A stretch of DNA of 64,000 bases from Paraflavisolibacter caeni (GCF_025628885.1 NZ_JAOTIF010000028.1:18105-82104); one strand, 5' to 3'; shown: positions 51,801-61,430, counted from the stretch's first letter. Numbers and translations are program-made. The notes: generated from the sequence alone by a model not told the origin.

Positions 51801-53001
51801 GCAGGTATTGTTTGAATGTATTGTTTTGCCTATCGAAATAGATCAATCCGCCACCGTTTGTTCCAATCCAGATGTTCCCCCACTTGTCTTCCACAAAGCG
51901 GTTGACATCATCGTATTGTAGACTCTTTGCATTCGATTCCTGTTGATGAAAATGCGGAAACTTTACAATGTTACCATTAAAAAAATTTACACCCTGCTTA
52001 TAAGTTCCCAGCCAGATAATTCCGTTATCGTCTTTATAAAGTGCAGTTATAACGTTTTGACTGAGGCTTTTGGGATCTTTTGGATCGTTCAACAGATAAC
52101 TGGTTCTGTAGTTGTTTTTTTTGTCAATAAGCGTCACACCGCCATGGTCTGTTGCCACCCAAATCAAACCATTGTTATCCTGAGCGATTTGACTGACCAG
52201 GTTTGCATTCAGCTTCGATGGAAATGAGTTTTCATTAAATTGTTTGATCGAATGATCCTGGGGATGGAAAAGAAAAACTCCATAAGTATAACACCACAGC
52301 CAGATATCACCTTCGTTATCTATGAAAAGATCAAAAGAACAGGTCCCTTTTTTCAATTTTTGCAAAGCAATGCTGGAGAAAGTGATTTTATTTAAATTAA
52401 TATCAAACTGCTGCAATAATCCGTTTTGATACACCAGCCATAACTTTCCATCTTTTGATTCTTTAATGGAAGTAATTTTTTCAGAAGGATTGGATTTGAA
52501 ATGCTGCCTGAATGGTTTCGCTCTTTTATTTGTGCTTGAATACAAGTATAGTTCAGAGTTGTCATACAAAAACCAATATCTTCCGTTATTACCTTTTACG
52601 ATTTTAGTAATCGTGCCAGAAGGCAAACCAAGTGTGTGTAAATAGTTATCATGACCAGCATCAAATTTTTCCGTGTGGGGATTATAAATGCAGGGGCCTC
52701 CTCTTGTCTCCACCCACATTTTGCTATCGGGAAGTTCATAAAGGGAGAGTATACAATTATCGTACAACGAAGAGCTATCGTTAGCTTTCTTACGATATAT
52801 TTTGAAAGCATATCCATCATAGCGATTAAGGCCCGACAAAGTACCAAACCATATAAAACCAGTAGTATCCTTTAGTATGGCATTGATTTGGTTGTGTGAA
52901 AGACCGGTATAAGTATCAAGTTTGGAAAAATTATAGTATTCACTTTGTGCAAAAACAGAAAGCGACTGTAACAGCAAAACAACCCAAATAAGCAAGCGCA
53001 T
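48892..53001 (-). CDS. Hybrid two-component system regulator (HTCS): sensor propeller, kinase, receiver and AraC-type DNA-binding domain
   Basis: A protein of about 1369 residues. It has a signal peptide (RLLIWVVLLLQSLSVFAQ), two seven-bladed Reg_prop propellers (about 20-690; repeats such as DNNGIIWLGTYKQGVNFF), a Y_Y_Y domain (about 730-795) and one membrane helix (LAYIIYALLIAALVYLI). Inside the cell come HisKA with phosphorylatable His in NVSHEFRTPLTL, HATPase ([28 protein letters not shown]), a receiver with Asp in LVVSDIMMPLMDG and Lys in YITKPF, and an AraC-type double helix-turn-helix ending GFNNPKTFTKLFKEEF. HTCS proteins bind an oligosaccharide in the periplasm and switch on their locus. 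Start: ATG 53001; a TTG lies one codon upstream. It is the only AraC-output regulator in the window, so it is the best candidate for the 22-bp repeat modules. Confidence 0.96.
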   Translation of the reverse strand: MRLLIWVVLLLQSLSVFAQSEYYNFSKLDTYTGLSHNQINAILKDTTGFIWFGTLSGLNRYDGYAFKIYRKKANDSSSLYDNCILSLYELPDSKMWVETRGGPCIYNPHTEKFDAGHDNYLHTLGLPSGTITKIVKGNNGRYWFLYDNSELYLYSSTNKRAKPFRQHFKSNPSEKITSIKESKDGKLWLVYQNGLLQQFDINLNKITFSSIALQKLKKGTCSFDLFIDNEGDIWLWCYTYGVFLFHPQDHSIKQFNENSFPSKLNANLVSQIAQDNNGLIWVATDHGGVTLIDKKNNYRTSYLLNDPKDPKSLSQNVITALYKDDNGIIWLGTYKQGVNFFNGNIVKFPHFHQQESNAKSLQYDDVNRFVEDKWGNIWIGTNGGGLIYFDRQNNTFKQYLHDPNNKNSLSNNVIVSLCIDHKDILWIGTYLGGLNSFDGKKFTHYRHDDKEPSSLADDNVWEIFEDREQNLWIGTLGGGLDRLDRKTNRFEHLQYKEGNQSPVPLNYISAILQDKKGNLWIGTVFGIAVLDKNKATPSFYYHTNDKNSLSNNNISCLLEDSKGRIWVGTREGLHLFNEQTKDFQLFTTADGLPDNQILEILEDNHQTLWLSTPNGLCNAIPKQKENSLGLSIIRYDEMNNLQNREFNENAALKTRAGELIFGGPSGFNIINPFTIQKPVFHPRVVFTGLQILNNDVQPGALINNRVILEQSLSQLQSIDLKYKENVFSIEFASLDFDHSNREKYAYMLKGFNSDWLYTDGSLRRATYTNLDPGQYILKVKVLGNNGVWSEEKTLRIHIAPPFWRTPLAYIIYALLIAALVYLIRRITLERIQMRFEVEHQRKEAERVQALDALKTKFFTNVSHEFRTPLTLILSPLEKIIRQIPDEEQKQQLNLVQRNAKRLLNLVNQLLDFRKMEVQEVKLHPAIGDIIEFSRDISHSFEDIAEKKKIHFSFSSNVDRLEIYFDKDKVEKILFNLLSNAFKYTYDGGAVSITLRYSEPANQESEGTLAIEVKDTGIGIPADKHEKIFERFFQTDVPESMVNQGTGIGLAITKEFVTLHGGIITVKSEPERGTCFTVLLPAKKIYESSTRAATSPLPAEEAEQVMVEESQKSGKKKTILVVEDNEDLRFYLKDNLKAQYHVEEAPNGKEGWEKIKLLNPDLVVSDIMMPLMDGVELARKIKNETLTAHIPVILLTAMGSEEKQLEGLKAGVNDYITKPFTFEILASRIRNLLAQQTLLQKRFQKQIEVNPEEVTITPVDEKFLKQALEIVEKHMDDPEFSVEDFSREMYMNRVTLYRKILSLTGKTPIEFIRSIRLKRAAQLLEKSGLSIAEIAYEVGFNNPKTFTKLFKEEFRMLPSQYVANKKDSNT

Positions 53002-53124
53002 CAAATTAAGTTAACTTAGGAAAAAATTTTGCACCCCTCGCCACAAAAATCAGGTCCATATTCTGATAAAGTAGAGATAAAGTTAACAAAAAGAGTGGGA
53101 TCAGGAATTTTCATGAAGAAAGGA

Positions 53125-53148
53125 GCCCATCGTAGACACAGCAGGCGT
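53125..53148. repeat. 24-bp imperfect direct repeat, left copy
   Basis: GCCCATCGTAGACACAGC and the next six bases match 20 of 24 bases of the copy at 53664-53687. Together the copies flank the orphan response regulator. Otherwise I see nothing in 53005-53220. Confidence 0.5.
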
Positions 53149-53220
53149 ATTGCCCTATGTGCAAGAAAATCATTGACTCATAAATAGATACAAAAAGTAT
53201 GTACTGCAATTTTCTTGTTT

Positions 53221-53628
53221 TTACAAAGTGTTATGAGCTGGCTGAAAACTGATTCCATATTGTGCTAAAATTGCACCGATTTCAATAATAAATTGTCGGT
53301 AAGTACATGGTTTTTGAATGAAAGCTTGTGCTCCTTCCCTGTATGCTTCTTCAACATTATTGAGCAATAAGGATGTACTCCACATGATCACAGGTATATG
53401 GTTATATCCTGGATGTTTCTTGATCTGTTTCAATAGGTCGATACCGCATATTTTAGGCATATAATAATCTATAAAGATTAAGGAGGGCTTATATGAGCCC
53501 TGGGTCTTTAAGATATGATCAGCGTCCTGTTCACAGTATAATACAATATAATCAGATATAATTTCTAATGCCTTGCTAAAAAACAGGCAATCATCTGCAT
53601 CATCATCAATTAAAAGAATACTTTTCAT
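53221..53628 (-). CDS. Single-domain response regulator
   Basis: From ATG 53628 the product has 135 residues and is one CheY-like receiver: acidic pair in KSILLIDDDADD, phospho-acceptor Asp in LIFIDYYMPKICG, Thr/Ser position in VIMWSTS and Lys in FIQKPCTY. The open frame extends to 53691 but the added residues do not belong to the fold. There is no output domain, so it would work by protein contact or as a phosphate sink or relay. The neighbouring hybrid kinase at 56.8-60.9 kb also lacks a DNA-binding output, so a link is possible but unproven. Confidence 0.85.
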   Translation of the reverse strand: MKSILLIDDDADDCLFFSKALEIISDYIVLYCEQDADHILKTQGSYKPSLIFIDYYMPKICGIDLLKQIKKHPGYNHIPVIMWSTSLLLNNVEEAYREGAQAFIQKPCTYRQFIIEIGAILAQYGISFQPAHNTL

Positions 53629-53663
53629 GAAAGTAAATTGGGATGTTAGAGAGTTAAATAATA

Positions 53664-53687
53664 GCCCTCTGTAGACACAGCGGGCGT
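53664..53687. repeat. 24-bp imperfect direct repeat, right copy
   Basis: GCCCTCTGTAGACACAGC and the next six bases match the copy at 53125-53148 with four differences. It lies just before the response-regulator start, in the short gap after the ROK stop. Confidence 0.5.
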
Positions 53688-53719
53688 TCACGATTGCTTG
53701 CCAAATACTATCTAAACTT

Positions 53720-54718
53720 TTATTTCAAAACCGGCAAAGCTTCTATTTTTAGTTTTTCTTCTTTCCTTTCCCACACCAGGGCACTGGCACCCAGGATAGC
53801 GGCATCGGCTTCCTTCAACTCACTGAAAAGCAACTTTACCTTACCTTGAAAGATGGGCAGCAGGTTCTTTTCCATGTGTTTCCTGGTGGGCTGCATGAGC
53901 AGGTCTCCGGCCTTGATGACGCCTCCGAACAGGATGATGGCTTCAGGTGAGGAAAACATCACAAAATTGGCTAAAGCTTCACCCAGCACCTCGCCGGTAA
54001 ATTGAAACACTTTCTGCGCCAGTTCATCACCCTGCAACGCACACTCACATACCAGTTTGGAGGTGATCTCTTCGCCCCTGTACCCCCGGAGCTGAGAGGG
54101 CCCCACCCAGGTGTCTAGGAGCACCCTAGCCGTAAGGGCTATGCCTGTTGCAGACGTATAAGCCTCCAGGGAACCATCCAGTCCGGTAGACCAGTGCTTT
54201 CTGCCCCTGCGCACTATGGTGTGGCCCAATTCGCCTGCAAAGCCATCATAGCCATACACCAGCCCTCCACCAGCTACAATGCCACTGCCTACCCCGGTGC
54301 CTAAGGTGAGCACGATAAAGTCCTTCATGCCTCTTGCCGCCCCATACATCCCCTCTCCAACGGCTGCCGCATTGGCATCATTGGTGAGCGAACAAGGTAA
54401 TTCAAATCGTTCTGTGATCATTTGGGCCAGCGGCACCACACCCCTCCAGGGCAGGTTGGGGGCATGTTCTACAGTGCCTCTGTAGTAATTGCCATTGGGC
54501 GCTCCCACCCCAATGCCTCTGATGTTGTCCACACCTACCTTCTCCATAGCAGGCATAAGGGCTTGAGACAAAGCCTCTACAAAGCTTTCAGCTGTGGTGT
54601 ATTTTGCAGTTGGCAGTATGCCTCCTTCGAGAATGATTTCACCCCGGTGGTTCACAACACCACTTTTGGTAGTAGTACCTCCAATGTCTACGCCAATGGC
54701 AAATGTTTGCTGGTTCAT
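53720..54718 (-). CDS. ROK family sugar kinase
   Basis: The 332-residue cytoplasmic protein has the ATP-binding loop FAIGVDIGGTTTKSG, the catalytic Asp in CSLTNDANAAAVGE and the phosphate loop TLGTGVGSGIV. The usual ROK zinc site (CxCGxxGC before LEAYAS) is replaced by WSTGLDGSLEAYTSATG, so all three cysteines are missing. The protein probably phosphorylates glucose or another hexose released by the locus. It follows the MFS transporter gene by 31 bp, and the pair is noticeably richer in G+C than the rest of the window (60-bp samples of about 52-65 percent). Confidence 0.92.
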   Translation of the reverse strand: MNQQTFAIGVDIGGTTTKSGVVNHRGEIILEGGILPTAKYTTAESFVEALSQALMPAMEKVGVDNIRGIGVGAPNGNYYRGTVEHAPNLPWRGVVPLAQMITERFELPCSLTNDANAAAVGEGMYGAARGMKDFIVLTLGTGVGSGIVAGGGLVYGYDGFAGELGHTIVRRGRKHWSTGLDGSLEAYTSATGIALTARVLLDTWVGPSQLRGYRGEEITSKLVCECALQGDELAQKVFQFTGEVLGEALANFVMFSSPEAIILFGGVIKAGDLLMQPTRKHMEKNLLPIFQGKVKLLFSELKEADAAILGASALVWERKEEKLKIEALPVLK

Positions 54719-54749
54719 ACCTCAGTATTGATAAAGTTGATAAATTCCA

Positions 54750-56237
54750 TTAGTGCCCTCCCGCAGCCGGGGTATCATAGTCAATGCCCTCCCGCTTTAA
54801 GATGGCCTGGGCTCTCAGGGCATAGAAGGCCAGGTACACAAAACACACCACCCCCACTACATAGGAAAGTTGAATGCCTAGGTAAGCATCTGAGGCCAGG
54901 TAGCCCTGCACCAGGCTCACAATGCCGCCCCCCATGATCATCATCACCAATAGGGAGGCGCCTTCATTGGTGTGCCTGCCCAGCCCTGTAATGGCCAAAG
55001 TAAAGATGCAGGGCCAGAGCGTAGAACAAAACAGCCCCACAGAGATAAAGGCATACACGCTCACCATGCCATCCGAGAGCATACCGATCCCAAGAGCTGT
55101 AATGCCCATCAAAGAAAAGATCAGGAGCTGTCGGGCCGGATGGCCCTTGCTGAGCAGATCTCCCACAATCAGGGCTACAATCACCCCTGCATACAGGTAA
55201 AAAGGGGTAAGGTCATGCGAGGCCAGCTTGTTGATGAGCAAAAACACCCCAAAGGCCAGGTAAGGCATTACAAAGCGGAGCACAGATTTCAGCGACTTGC
55301 CTACCCCAAAGGCACCTACTGAGGAAGTCCACCTACCCATCATCAGCGAAGCCCAGAACAGCGATACAAAAGGAGCGACCTGTTCTGTGGGAAATGCACT
55401 GCCGTCAGCTCCCTTCACATGCTGCTCCATAAACAGGGGCAGGTTCGAAGCGGTAGCCACCTCCACGCCTACATAGAGGAAAATGGCGATCATGCCCAGC
55501 CAGAGTTGCCCATAGGCCAAGGCACTTTGTTTGGTGGGGGGCACCAGGTGATTGGGAACATCCGCAGGAGTGGCTACTTTACTTTCCACCACTTCTTCCT
55601 CCAGTGCTATTTGGTTGGGTACGGAGGAAAACTTAAAGATCAGGGCTGCCAACAGGAATAAGGCCCCCAGGATCAGGTACGGGGTCTTCACCGACGAAAT
55701 GTCGGCCACCTGGGCGGCCCCACCAATGGAGCCAAAGATGGCCAGAGAGACCAGCACCGGACCGATGGTGGTGCCAAAGTTGTTGATGCCGCCTGCCAGG
55801 CTGAGGCGCTGAGCACCCTGCTGCCTAGGTCCCATGACAATGGCGAGGGGATTGGCCGCGGTTTGCTGCAGGGAAAAACCAAGACCAACGATGAACAGTC
55901 CGGAGATCATGAGGGTAAAGGAAGCCGTTTGGGCGGCTGGATAAAACAGCAAGGTCCCAAGAGCTGAAATGAGCAGGCCCAGGCAGATGCCGTTCTTGTA
56001 GCCCAGTTTACCAAGAATATCACCCCCACTCCATTTGCTCACCCCAAAGTAAATCATGGAGCCCACCGTGTAGGCCACGTAAAAAGCAAAGGAGATCATC
56101 TGCGATTGCCAGGGTTCCAGGTTGAGTTTTTCTTTGAATACCGGGATCAGGATATCATTGCTGGCAGCCACAAAGCCCCAGAAAAAGAATACGGAAATAA
56201 GAACGCCGAATTGCGACCAGCGCGTTTGTTGTGACAT
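54750..56237 (-). CDS. MFS sugar transporter (FucP / glucose-galactose type)
   Basis: The 495-residue protein has about twelve membrane helices. It starts WSQFGVLISVFFFWGFVAAS and carries the family block FIVGLGFSLQQTAANPLAIV and NFGTTIGPVLVSL. Members of this proton-coupled family import fucose, glucose or galactose, so it likely carries the monosaccharides freed in the periplasm. A charged cytoplasmic loop (about 210-240) separates the halves. It is coupled to the ROK kinase gene and is preceded by a decayed GH31 fragment that still has regulatory module E. Confidence 0.92.
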   Translation of the reverse strand: MSQQTRWSQFGVLISVFFFWGFVAASNDILIPVFKEKLNLEPWQSQMISFAFYVAYTVGSMIYFGVSKWSGGDILGKLGYKNGICLGLLISALGTLLFYPAAQTASFTLMISGLFIVGLGFSLQQTAANPLAIVMGPRQQGAQRLSLAGGINNFGTTIGPVLVSLAIFGSIGGAAQVADISSVKTPYLILGALFLLAALIFKFSSVPNQIALEEEVVESKVATPADVPNHLVPPTKQSALAYGQLWLGMIAIFLYVGVEVATASNLPLFMEQHVKGADGSAFPTEQVAPFVSLFWASLMMGRWTSSVGAFGVGKSLKSVLRFVMPYLAFGVFLLINKLASHDLTPFYLYAGVIVALIVGDLLSKGHPARQLLIFSLMGITALGIGMLSDGMVSVYAFISVGLFCSTLWPCIFTLAITGLGRHTNEGASLLVMMIMGGGIVSLVQGYLASDAYLGIQLSYVVGVVCFVYLAFYALRAQAILKREGIDYDTPAAGGH

Positions 56238-56253
56238 ATAGATATTGATATTA

Positions 56254-56484
56254 TTAAAGATTATTTGATAACTTACCTATACCATCGGCAGGATAGCTGC
56301 GGTTGTTGCAGTAAGTAGCTGTAAGCCAGCCGATATTACCATCTTTAGAATAAAGTTTCAGGGCTGATAGCGGATGGTAGTTCCGTGTATCACCAGCTTT
56401 GGCTTTCAAGGAGACCTTTTCTTTATCTGAAGTCGTGGACCAGGCGGTATACACAATAATACCATTACATAATAAAGCAATCAT
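56254..56484 (-). pseudogene. Internally deleted GH31 alpha-xylosidase remnant heading the transporter operon
   Basis: The 76-codon frame joins a segment like the GH31 N terminus (NGIIVYT versus DGIIVFT) to a segment matching residues about 208-245 of the intact enzyme: KAGDTRNYHPLSALKLYSKD versus KAGDTREYHPLSSLRLFSKE, then GWLTATYCNNRSYPAD versus GWLTATYSNDRNKPAD. Everything else, including the catalytic barrel, is missing. It ends 16 bp before the MFS start. It cannot be an active enzyme. What remains functional is probably the promoter. Confidence 0.82.
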
Positions 56485-56600
56485 TTTTCATACTAGGTAT
56501 TGATGTTCAGGCTCAAAACTAAAAATGAGGCTATTAAGACAGGGGGGTCAGATGTTGCATATTAGGGTATTAAATGTTTCCTCTGTCAATATATAATTGA
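56485..56600 (-). promoter_or_regulatory. Regulatory module copy E upstream of the GH31 remnant and MFS/ROK genes
   Basis: ATGTTGCA at 56552-56559 and ATGTTTCC at 56574-56581 keep the 22-bp period; the spacer TATTAGGGTATTAA is a diverged form of that in copies A, C and D. The flanking blocks are less conserved than in the other copies. Between 56601 and 56848 I see no gene, only AT-rich spacer after the hybrid kinase. Confidence 0.6.
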
Positions 56601-56848
56601 TTATCAATAATAAATGTGTGACCGAATTACCCTCTCTGTCAAAAGCTTTCTTCCTTTTTCTGAAGGTTAATTTTATGATATTACATTAACACTTCGGCAG
56701 AGTACATAGAAAAACAAAGGGTGACGGTTCTTGACGCCAATTAGCACATTCGGATTTATTACGCTGATTAATTCGTAGCTATTTCAGTTTTAAGAGCCGC
56801 CACATTGGCTGAGCAGGCTCATAACTAACTCAAGGGGCTGACGTACCC

Positions 56849-59800
56849 TTATTTTGCCAGACTGGTCTTTTTAAGAACGTTAACCAGTTCATCCATATTT
56901 AAAGGTTTGGATAGGTAATCGTTCATTCCTGCTGATCTGCATTCTTCCCTGTCTTCAAGCATGGCATTAGCGGTCATGGCTATAATTACAGGTTGCCGGT
57001 CAAAGTCACTCCTGATTTTTCTTGTTACACTTATTCCATCTAAAACGGGCATTTGGACATCCATCAGAACTACTTCATAGGATTTCTTCGCTAGCATTTC
57101 CAAAACTTCCTGTCCATTATTGGCCAGATCAGGTTTATAACCCAGTTTATTTAATACTTTAATAATCAGCTTTTGGTTGATAAGATTGTCCTCAGCTATC
57201 AAAATATTTAGAGGATAATTAACCGCAAACTCTTCTGACAATAAATTCGCTTGTTTGTTTTCAGGGATGGGCTCTGACTGACTAAATTGCTTTAACGCCA
57301 ATTGGATCACCCTTAATAAGTGTTGCTGTTTTACCGGCTTGGTAAGAATTGCTGTAAATAAGGACCCCATTTTTTTGGAGTCCTCGTCTCCTATAGGGCT
57401 CAACAAAATCACTTTCTGCAGAGGATTTGCTTCTTTTATTTTTTTGGAAAGCTGTACACCATTTAATCCCGGCATGTTCATATCAGTGATTACCAGGTCA
57501 AAGTTTTTTTCCCTGTTTAAAATTTCCAATGCTCTTTCACCGGATGAAGTAGTGACCGTGTTAAGCCTCCATAGTTCCAGCTGTGTTCTTAAAATTTGTA
57601 GGTTTGTTTCATTGTCCTCTACAATTAATACCTTTTTTCCTTCTCCGGAAAATTCAAGATTTACCCCATGATGTATCTGCTGTTCCCCGGCTTTGCAATG
57701 AATATTAAAGCTAAAGGTACTTCCTCGTCCTTCTACGCTTTCAACCTTAATTTCGCCGCCCATTAACTTGATTAATCGTTCACAGATGACAAGACCTAAA
57801 CCGGTCCCTCCATATTGCCGGGTTGTAGAGGTGTCTACTTGCGAAAAAGCTTTAAAAAGACGATGGAGCTTATCTTGCGGAATTCCGATTCCAGTGTCTT
57901 TTACTTCAAAGCCAATTTCCAGATCATCTTGTTGTCGATTAATAAGATTGATTCCAAGAAATACTTCACCTTTTTTGGTAAACTTGATAGCATTTCCAAT
58001 TAAATTTATCAGCACCTGTCTCAAACGTAAGCTATCTGCAAAAAGAAATGGTGAAACTTTATAATCAATTTGATAAACCAGATCAATGCCAGTTTGTGCA
58101 GCTTTGCTTGCAAACAAATCCATCACCTCTTCAATACATTTACGCAGGTCGAAGTGATGCGGATCCAATTCCATCTTTCCCGACTCAATTTTAGAGAAAT
58201 CCAGGATATCGTTAATCACACTTAATAAAGCCTCGCCGCTGTTGCGAATGGTTTCAGCGTATTCTCTTTGCTCATGATCTAACTTGGTGGCGCATAATAG
58301 GGAAGACACGCCCAAAACTCCGTTCATGGGGGTGCGTATTTCGTGACTCATGGTGGCTAAAAAAGCGCTTTTAGACTGATTAGCTTTCACTGCTTCCTCC
58401 CGGGCCTGCTGTTCCAGATCTGATTTCAGCTTTAATTCCTCTGCCTGGACTCGTAGCTCCTCATTTAACTGCTGAAGATGCTCCGATTGTCTCACAACTT
58501 GCTCAGTCCGCTCGGCTACCACTTTTTCAAGTTCCTCTTTTTGAGCTCTGATTTGGCTGGTGCGGTATTTGAAAAAAAAGTAGGTGCCGCTTACAATAGC
58601 CAGGAAGCTCAAAAACCTGAACCACCACGTTAGCCAGAAGGGGGGAGTGACTATTATTTTTATAGAATTTCCGGCCATATTCCAGACACCATCATTATTA
58701 GATGCTCTTACTCTAAAAGTATATTCTCCGGGATCTAAGTTGGTATAAGTGGCTTTTCGGTTTTTACTGGCTTTGTTCCAATTTTCCTCAAACCTTTCAA
58801 GAATATAAGCGTACTGGTTCTTTTGCTGCGAAATGTAATTTAATGCTGAAAATTCTATGGTAAATACCGATTGATCATATTTTAAAGTAATATCCTTAGT
58901 CAAGCTGATATCTGTTTTTAACGGGGATTGAGGATCTGAGGAATTAACCGATAAATTAAAAATTTGAAAGTCTGTAAATACTACCGGAGGAGGGTTCTTA
59001 TTTTCTGTGATTTTATCTGGATTAAAAATGGTAAATCCATTAATTCCTCCAAATACAAGGTCACCGTTTTTTAACATTAAATGTGCATTTACTTTGAATT
59101 CATTTCCCTGAATACCGTCGCTTATGTCATATGTTTTTAATTTCTTGGTTTCTGGGTTATAGCTGCAAATTCCATTATTGGTACTCAGCCATAAATTTCC
59201 TTTTCTATCTTCATAAATTCCATAAATAATATCACTGGGTAAACCGTCTTTGAAATAAATATTAGAAAACTTCTTGCTTTTTTTATCGAATAAGCTAAAT
59301 CCATCACTCGTGCCTATCCATATTCTGCCTTTATGATCTTCAGTTATCGTATAAAGCTTATCATTACAAATAGACCCTGGGTCTTTGTCACTATGTTTAA
59401 AACTTATCCTTTTTTTACTTTTTCTATCCAGTATTTGTAATCCTTCCCAGGAAGCTAAATACAGATTTCCATCGCTGGCATCGAGCATATCTGTAATATA
59501 ATTAGGCCGGCCGGGCATCCCGGTAGAGTAATCGATTAAGCGGTTTGCTTTCTGGTCAAAAAGCATCAGCCCGGCCAATGTTTGTATCCAGATATTCCCC
59601 TGTTTATCTTCAAAAAGATACATCACACTGGGGTCTATTAAATCCTTACCGGGGCCGCTTTTGTCGCTTTTTTTGTAATGGGTGAATTTATTAGTAACAG
59701 GATTATAATGATCAAACCCTCCATCCCAATATCCAAGCCACATAGTTCCCTTGTTATCTATTAAAATTGAGGTAACTACATTGGTACCTATAGTATTAAC

Positions 59801-60946
59801 AATAGCAGGTGAAGCCTGATATCTGGTAAAATTTTTAGTTTTTGGATTGAACTTGTTCAATCCTCCACCGTCTGTTCCAATCCAGATATTTCCTTGATGG
59901 TCTTCGCCTAAAGAGGCGATATTGTCATTGCTTAAACTATTTTGCGATGCCAGATTGCTTCTATAGGTGTCAAAATTGCGTTCGGTTAACAAATTTACAC
60001 CACCCGCAAAAGTACCTAGCCAAACATTTTTGTTCCTGTCTATATAAATGTTAGTTACAGAATTCGAGCTTAAGCTTTCCGGATCTCCTGCATGATGCGT
60101 ATAATGGTAAACGTTAGTCCTGGTTTTATCTATAATATAAAGGCCTTTGTTCACTGTTCCAGCCCATATTCTTCCGTATTCATCTTCACTGAAATCGGTA
60201 ATGAGGACATTCAAATCAGACTTCTTGAGAAAAGGCACCAATTTATTATCTTTTATGGAATAGCAATAAATGCCGTTAACCGTTGCGAATAAGATATTAT
60301 GATCACGATCTTCAATAATACATGTGATATCTTTTACTGGAATATCTTTCCGCTCAGTTAGTCTTTTTAGTTTCGTGTTATAATTGTAAATAAAGTTCTC
60401 TCTGGTAACCATCCAGCAAATTCCTCGGGTATCAATATACATCGCTGTTATTTCATCATCTTTTGAAAATTCGAAGAGGTACCGGAATTTCTTATCATTC
60501 TTGCGTTTTGCATAAACTATTGTGCTGGCGGATGTATAAAGCGTTTTATCTTTATCCTCAACCAAATTAATTACTCTTGACGTCCTTTTAATTTCTGTAT
60601 GGTTGATGAAGGAGTTGGTATTTCTGTGATACATACTTAGGCCAGAAGCGGTGCCAAACCAAAGATTTTTACCTGAATCTTCGAAAATGCGATAAATTTC
60701 ATTATGTGGTAAACTGCTGGAATCATTTAAACGATGCTTAAATACTTTGCAGGAATAACCATCGTACCTGTTTAAACCGTTCTCTGTGCCGATCCATATA
60801 AATCCCAGATAGTCTTGTATGGTGGTATTAACATGGCTGTTTGATAAGCCGTCGATGACTGAAATCTGGTTAAATCTATAATTGTAGCTTTGGCAGACCC
60901 CCCAAAAAGGCAAACCCAGCAATAGTATGAAAAACTTCTTTAGCAA
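56849..60946 (-). CDS. Propeller-type hybrid sensor kinase with two receiver domains, no DNA-binding domain
   Basis: A protein of 1365 residues. It has a signal-like N terminus ([15 protein letters not shown]), Reg_prop propellers (about 20-690, for example [19 protein letters not shown]), a Y_Y_Y domain (about 700-765), a membrane helix ([17 protein letters not shown]) and a coiled coil (about 800-860). HisKA ([16 protein letters not shown]), HATPase ([30 protein letters not shown]) and two receivers follow, with Asp in [13 protein letters not shown] and [11 protein letters not shown]. The sensory half is like an HTCS, but the AraC output is replaced by a second receiver. There is no in-frame ATG: an upstream TGA precedes TTG 60946, so TTG is the likely start. 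Its partner is unknown. Confidence 0.93.
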   Translation of the reverse strand: MLKKFFILLLGLPFWGVCQSYNYRFNQISVIDGLSNSHVNTTIQDYLGFIWIGTENGLNRYDGYSCKVFKHRLNDSSSLPHNEIYRIFEDSGKNLWFGTASGLSMYHRNTNSFINHTEIKRTSRVINLVEDKDKTLYTSASTIVYAKRKNDKKFRYLFEFSKDDEITAMYIDTRGICWMVTRENFIYNYNTKLKRLTERKDIPVKDITCIIEDRDHNILFATVNGIYCYSIKDNKLVPFLKKSDLNVLITDFSEDEYGRIWAGTVNKGLYIIDKTRTNVYHYTHHAGDPESLSSNSVTNIYIDRNKNVWLGTFAGGVNLLTERNFDTYRSNLASQNSLSNDNIASLGEDHQGNIWIGTDGGGLNKFNPKTKNFTRYQASPAIVNTIGTNVVTSILIDNKGTMWLGYWDGGFDHYNPVTNKFTHYKKSDKSGPGKDLIDPSVMYLFEDKQGNIWIQTLAGLMLFDQKANRLIDYSTGMPGRPNYITDMLDASDGNLYLASWEGLQILDRKSKKRISFKHSDKDPGSICNDKLYTITEDHKGRIWIGTSDGFSLFDKKSKKFSNIYFKDGLPSDIIYGIYEDRKGNLWLSTNNGICSYNPETKKLKTYDISDGIQGNEFKVNAHLMLKNGDLVFGGINGFTIFNPDKITENKNPPPVVFTDFQIFNLSVNSSDPQSPLKTDISLTKDITLKYDQSVFTIEFSALNYISQQKNQYAYILERFEENWNKASKNRKATYTNLDPGEYTFRVRASNNDGVWNMAGNSIKIIVTPPFWLTWWFRFLSFLAIVSGTYFFFKYRTSQIRAQKEELEKVVAERTEQVVRQSEHLQQLNEELRVQAEELKLKSDLEQQAREEAVKANQSKSAFLATMSHEIRTPMNGVLGVSSLLCATKLDHEQREYAETIRNSGEALLSVINDILDFSKIESGKMELDPHHFDLRKCIEEVMDLFASKAAQTGIDLVYQIDYKVSPFLFADSLRLRQVLINLIGNAIKFTKKGEVFLGINLINRQQDDLEIGFEVKDTGIGIPQDKLHRLFKAFSQVDTSTTRQYGGTGLGLVICERLIKLMGGEIKVESVEGRGSTFSFNIHCKAGEQQIHHGVNLEFSGEGKKVLIVEDNETNLQILRTQLELWRLNTVTTSSGERALEILNREKNFDLVITDMNMPGLNGVQLSKKIKEANPLQKVILLSPIGDEDSKKMGSLFTAILTKPVKQQHLLRVIQLALKQFSQSEPIPENKQANLLSEEFAVNYPLNILIAEDNLINQKLIIKVLNKLGYKPDLANNGQEVLEMLAKKSYEVVLMDVQMPVLDGISVTRKIRSDFDRQPVIIAMTANAMLEDREECRSAGMNDYLSKPLNMDELVNVLKKTSLAK

Positions 60947-61041
60947 AAGAAAATGGTTGTTTTTCAGAACTGATGATTATGTAATTAAATTTATGATTAT
61001 TTTTTATATCATTGTTGGAGTTCTCTGAGCCTGCAAATAAT

Positions 61042-61380
61042 TTAAATTTGAATTGAATATTTTACTGAATACGCCAGCGCATTGCCTATCGGACTTTTGG
61101 GCAATACTTCCAGGAGTTGCCCCTTCATCCATTTTCCCAATGCATGAATTATTGGAATAGCTTCCTTTTGCCGGATTTCTTTTCTTCCTTCAACAAACGA
61201 ATCTTCATCCATGCACCTGCGCTCTATAGCATAAAGCAGTTGCATCTGCTCTAAAGCATATTCCGCACGCCCCTTATCTGAGTTCAAGCTGTCAACAAAG
61301 TACCTTCGGGCGTGCACCATGCAAAGTAGATGCTCAAAGTCTACACTGTCATCAAAGTCGTCATAGACCTCGTATTCAAC
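61042..61380 (-). pseudogene. IS66 family transposase fragment
   Basis: The frame reads EYEVYDDFDDSVDFEHLLC then MVHARRYFVDSLNSDKGRA, with LPKSPIGNALAY near the end; these follow the central part of IS66 transposases. Both ends are missing and no inverted repeats are seen. It marks past insertion activity at the edge of the locus, between the hybrid kinase and the broken esterase gene. Confidence 0.82.
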
Positions 61381-61430
61381 CAGAAAGAAGAAAAAAAATC
61401 AATAACAAAAATTAACTTCTAATAAAAAGT

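Noticed and set aside
48690..56760. Shared string CGCCAATTAG near 48709 and 56740
   Set aside because: It is a short match with no consistent position relative to genes. It is probably chance or a weak palindrome.
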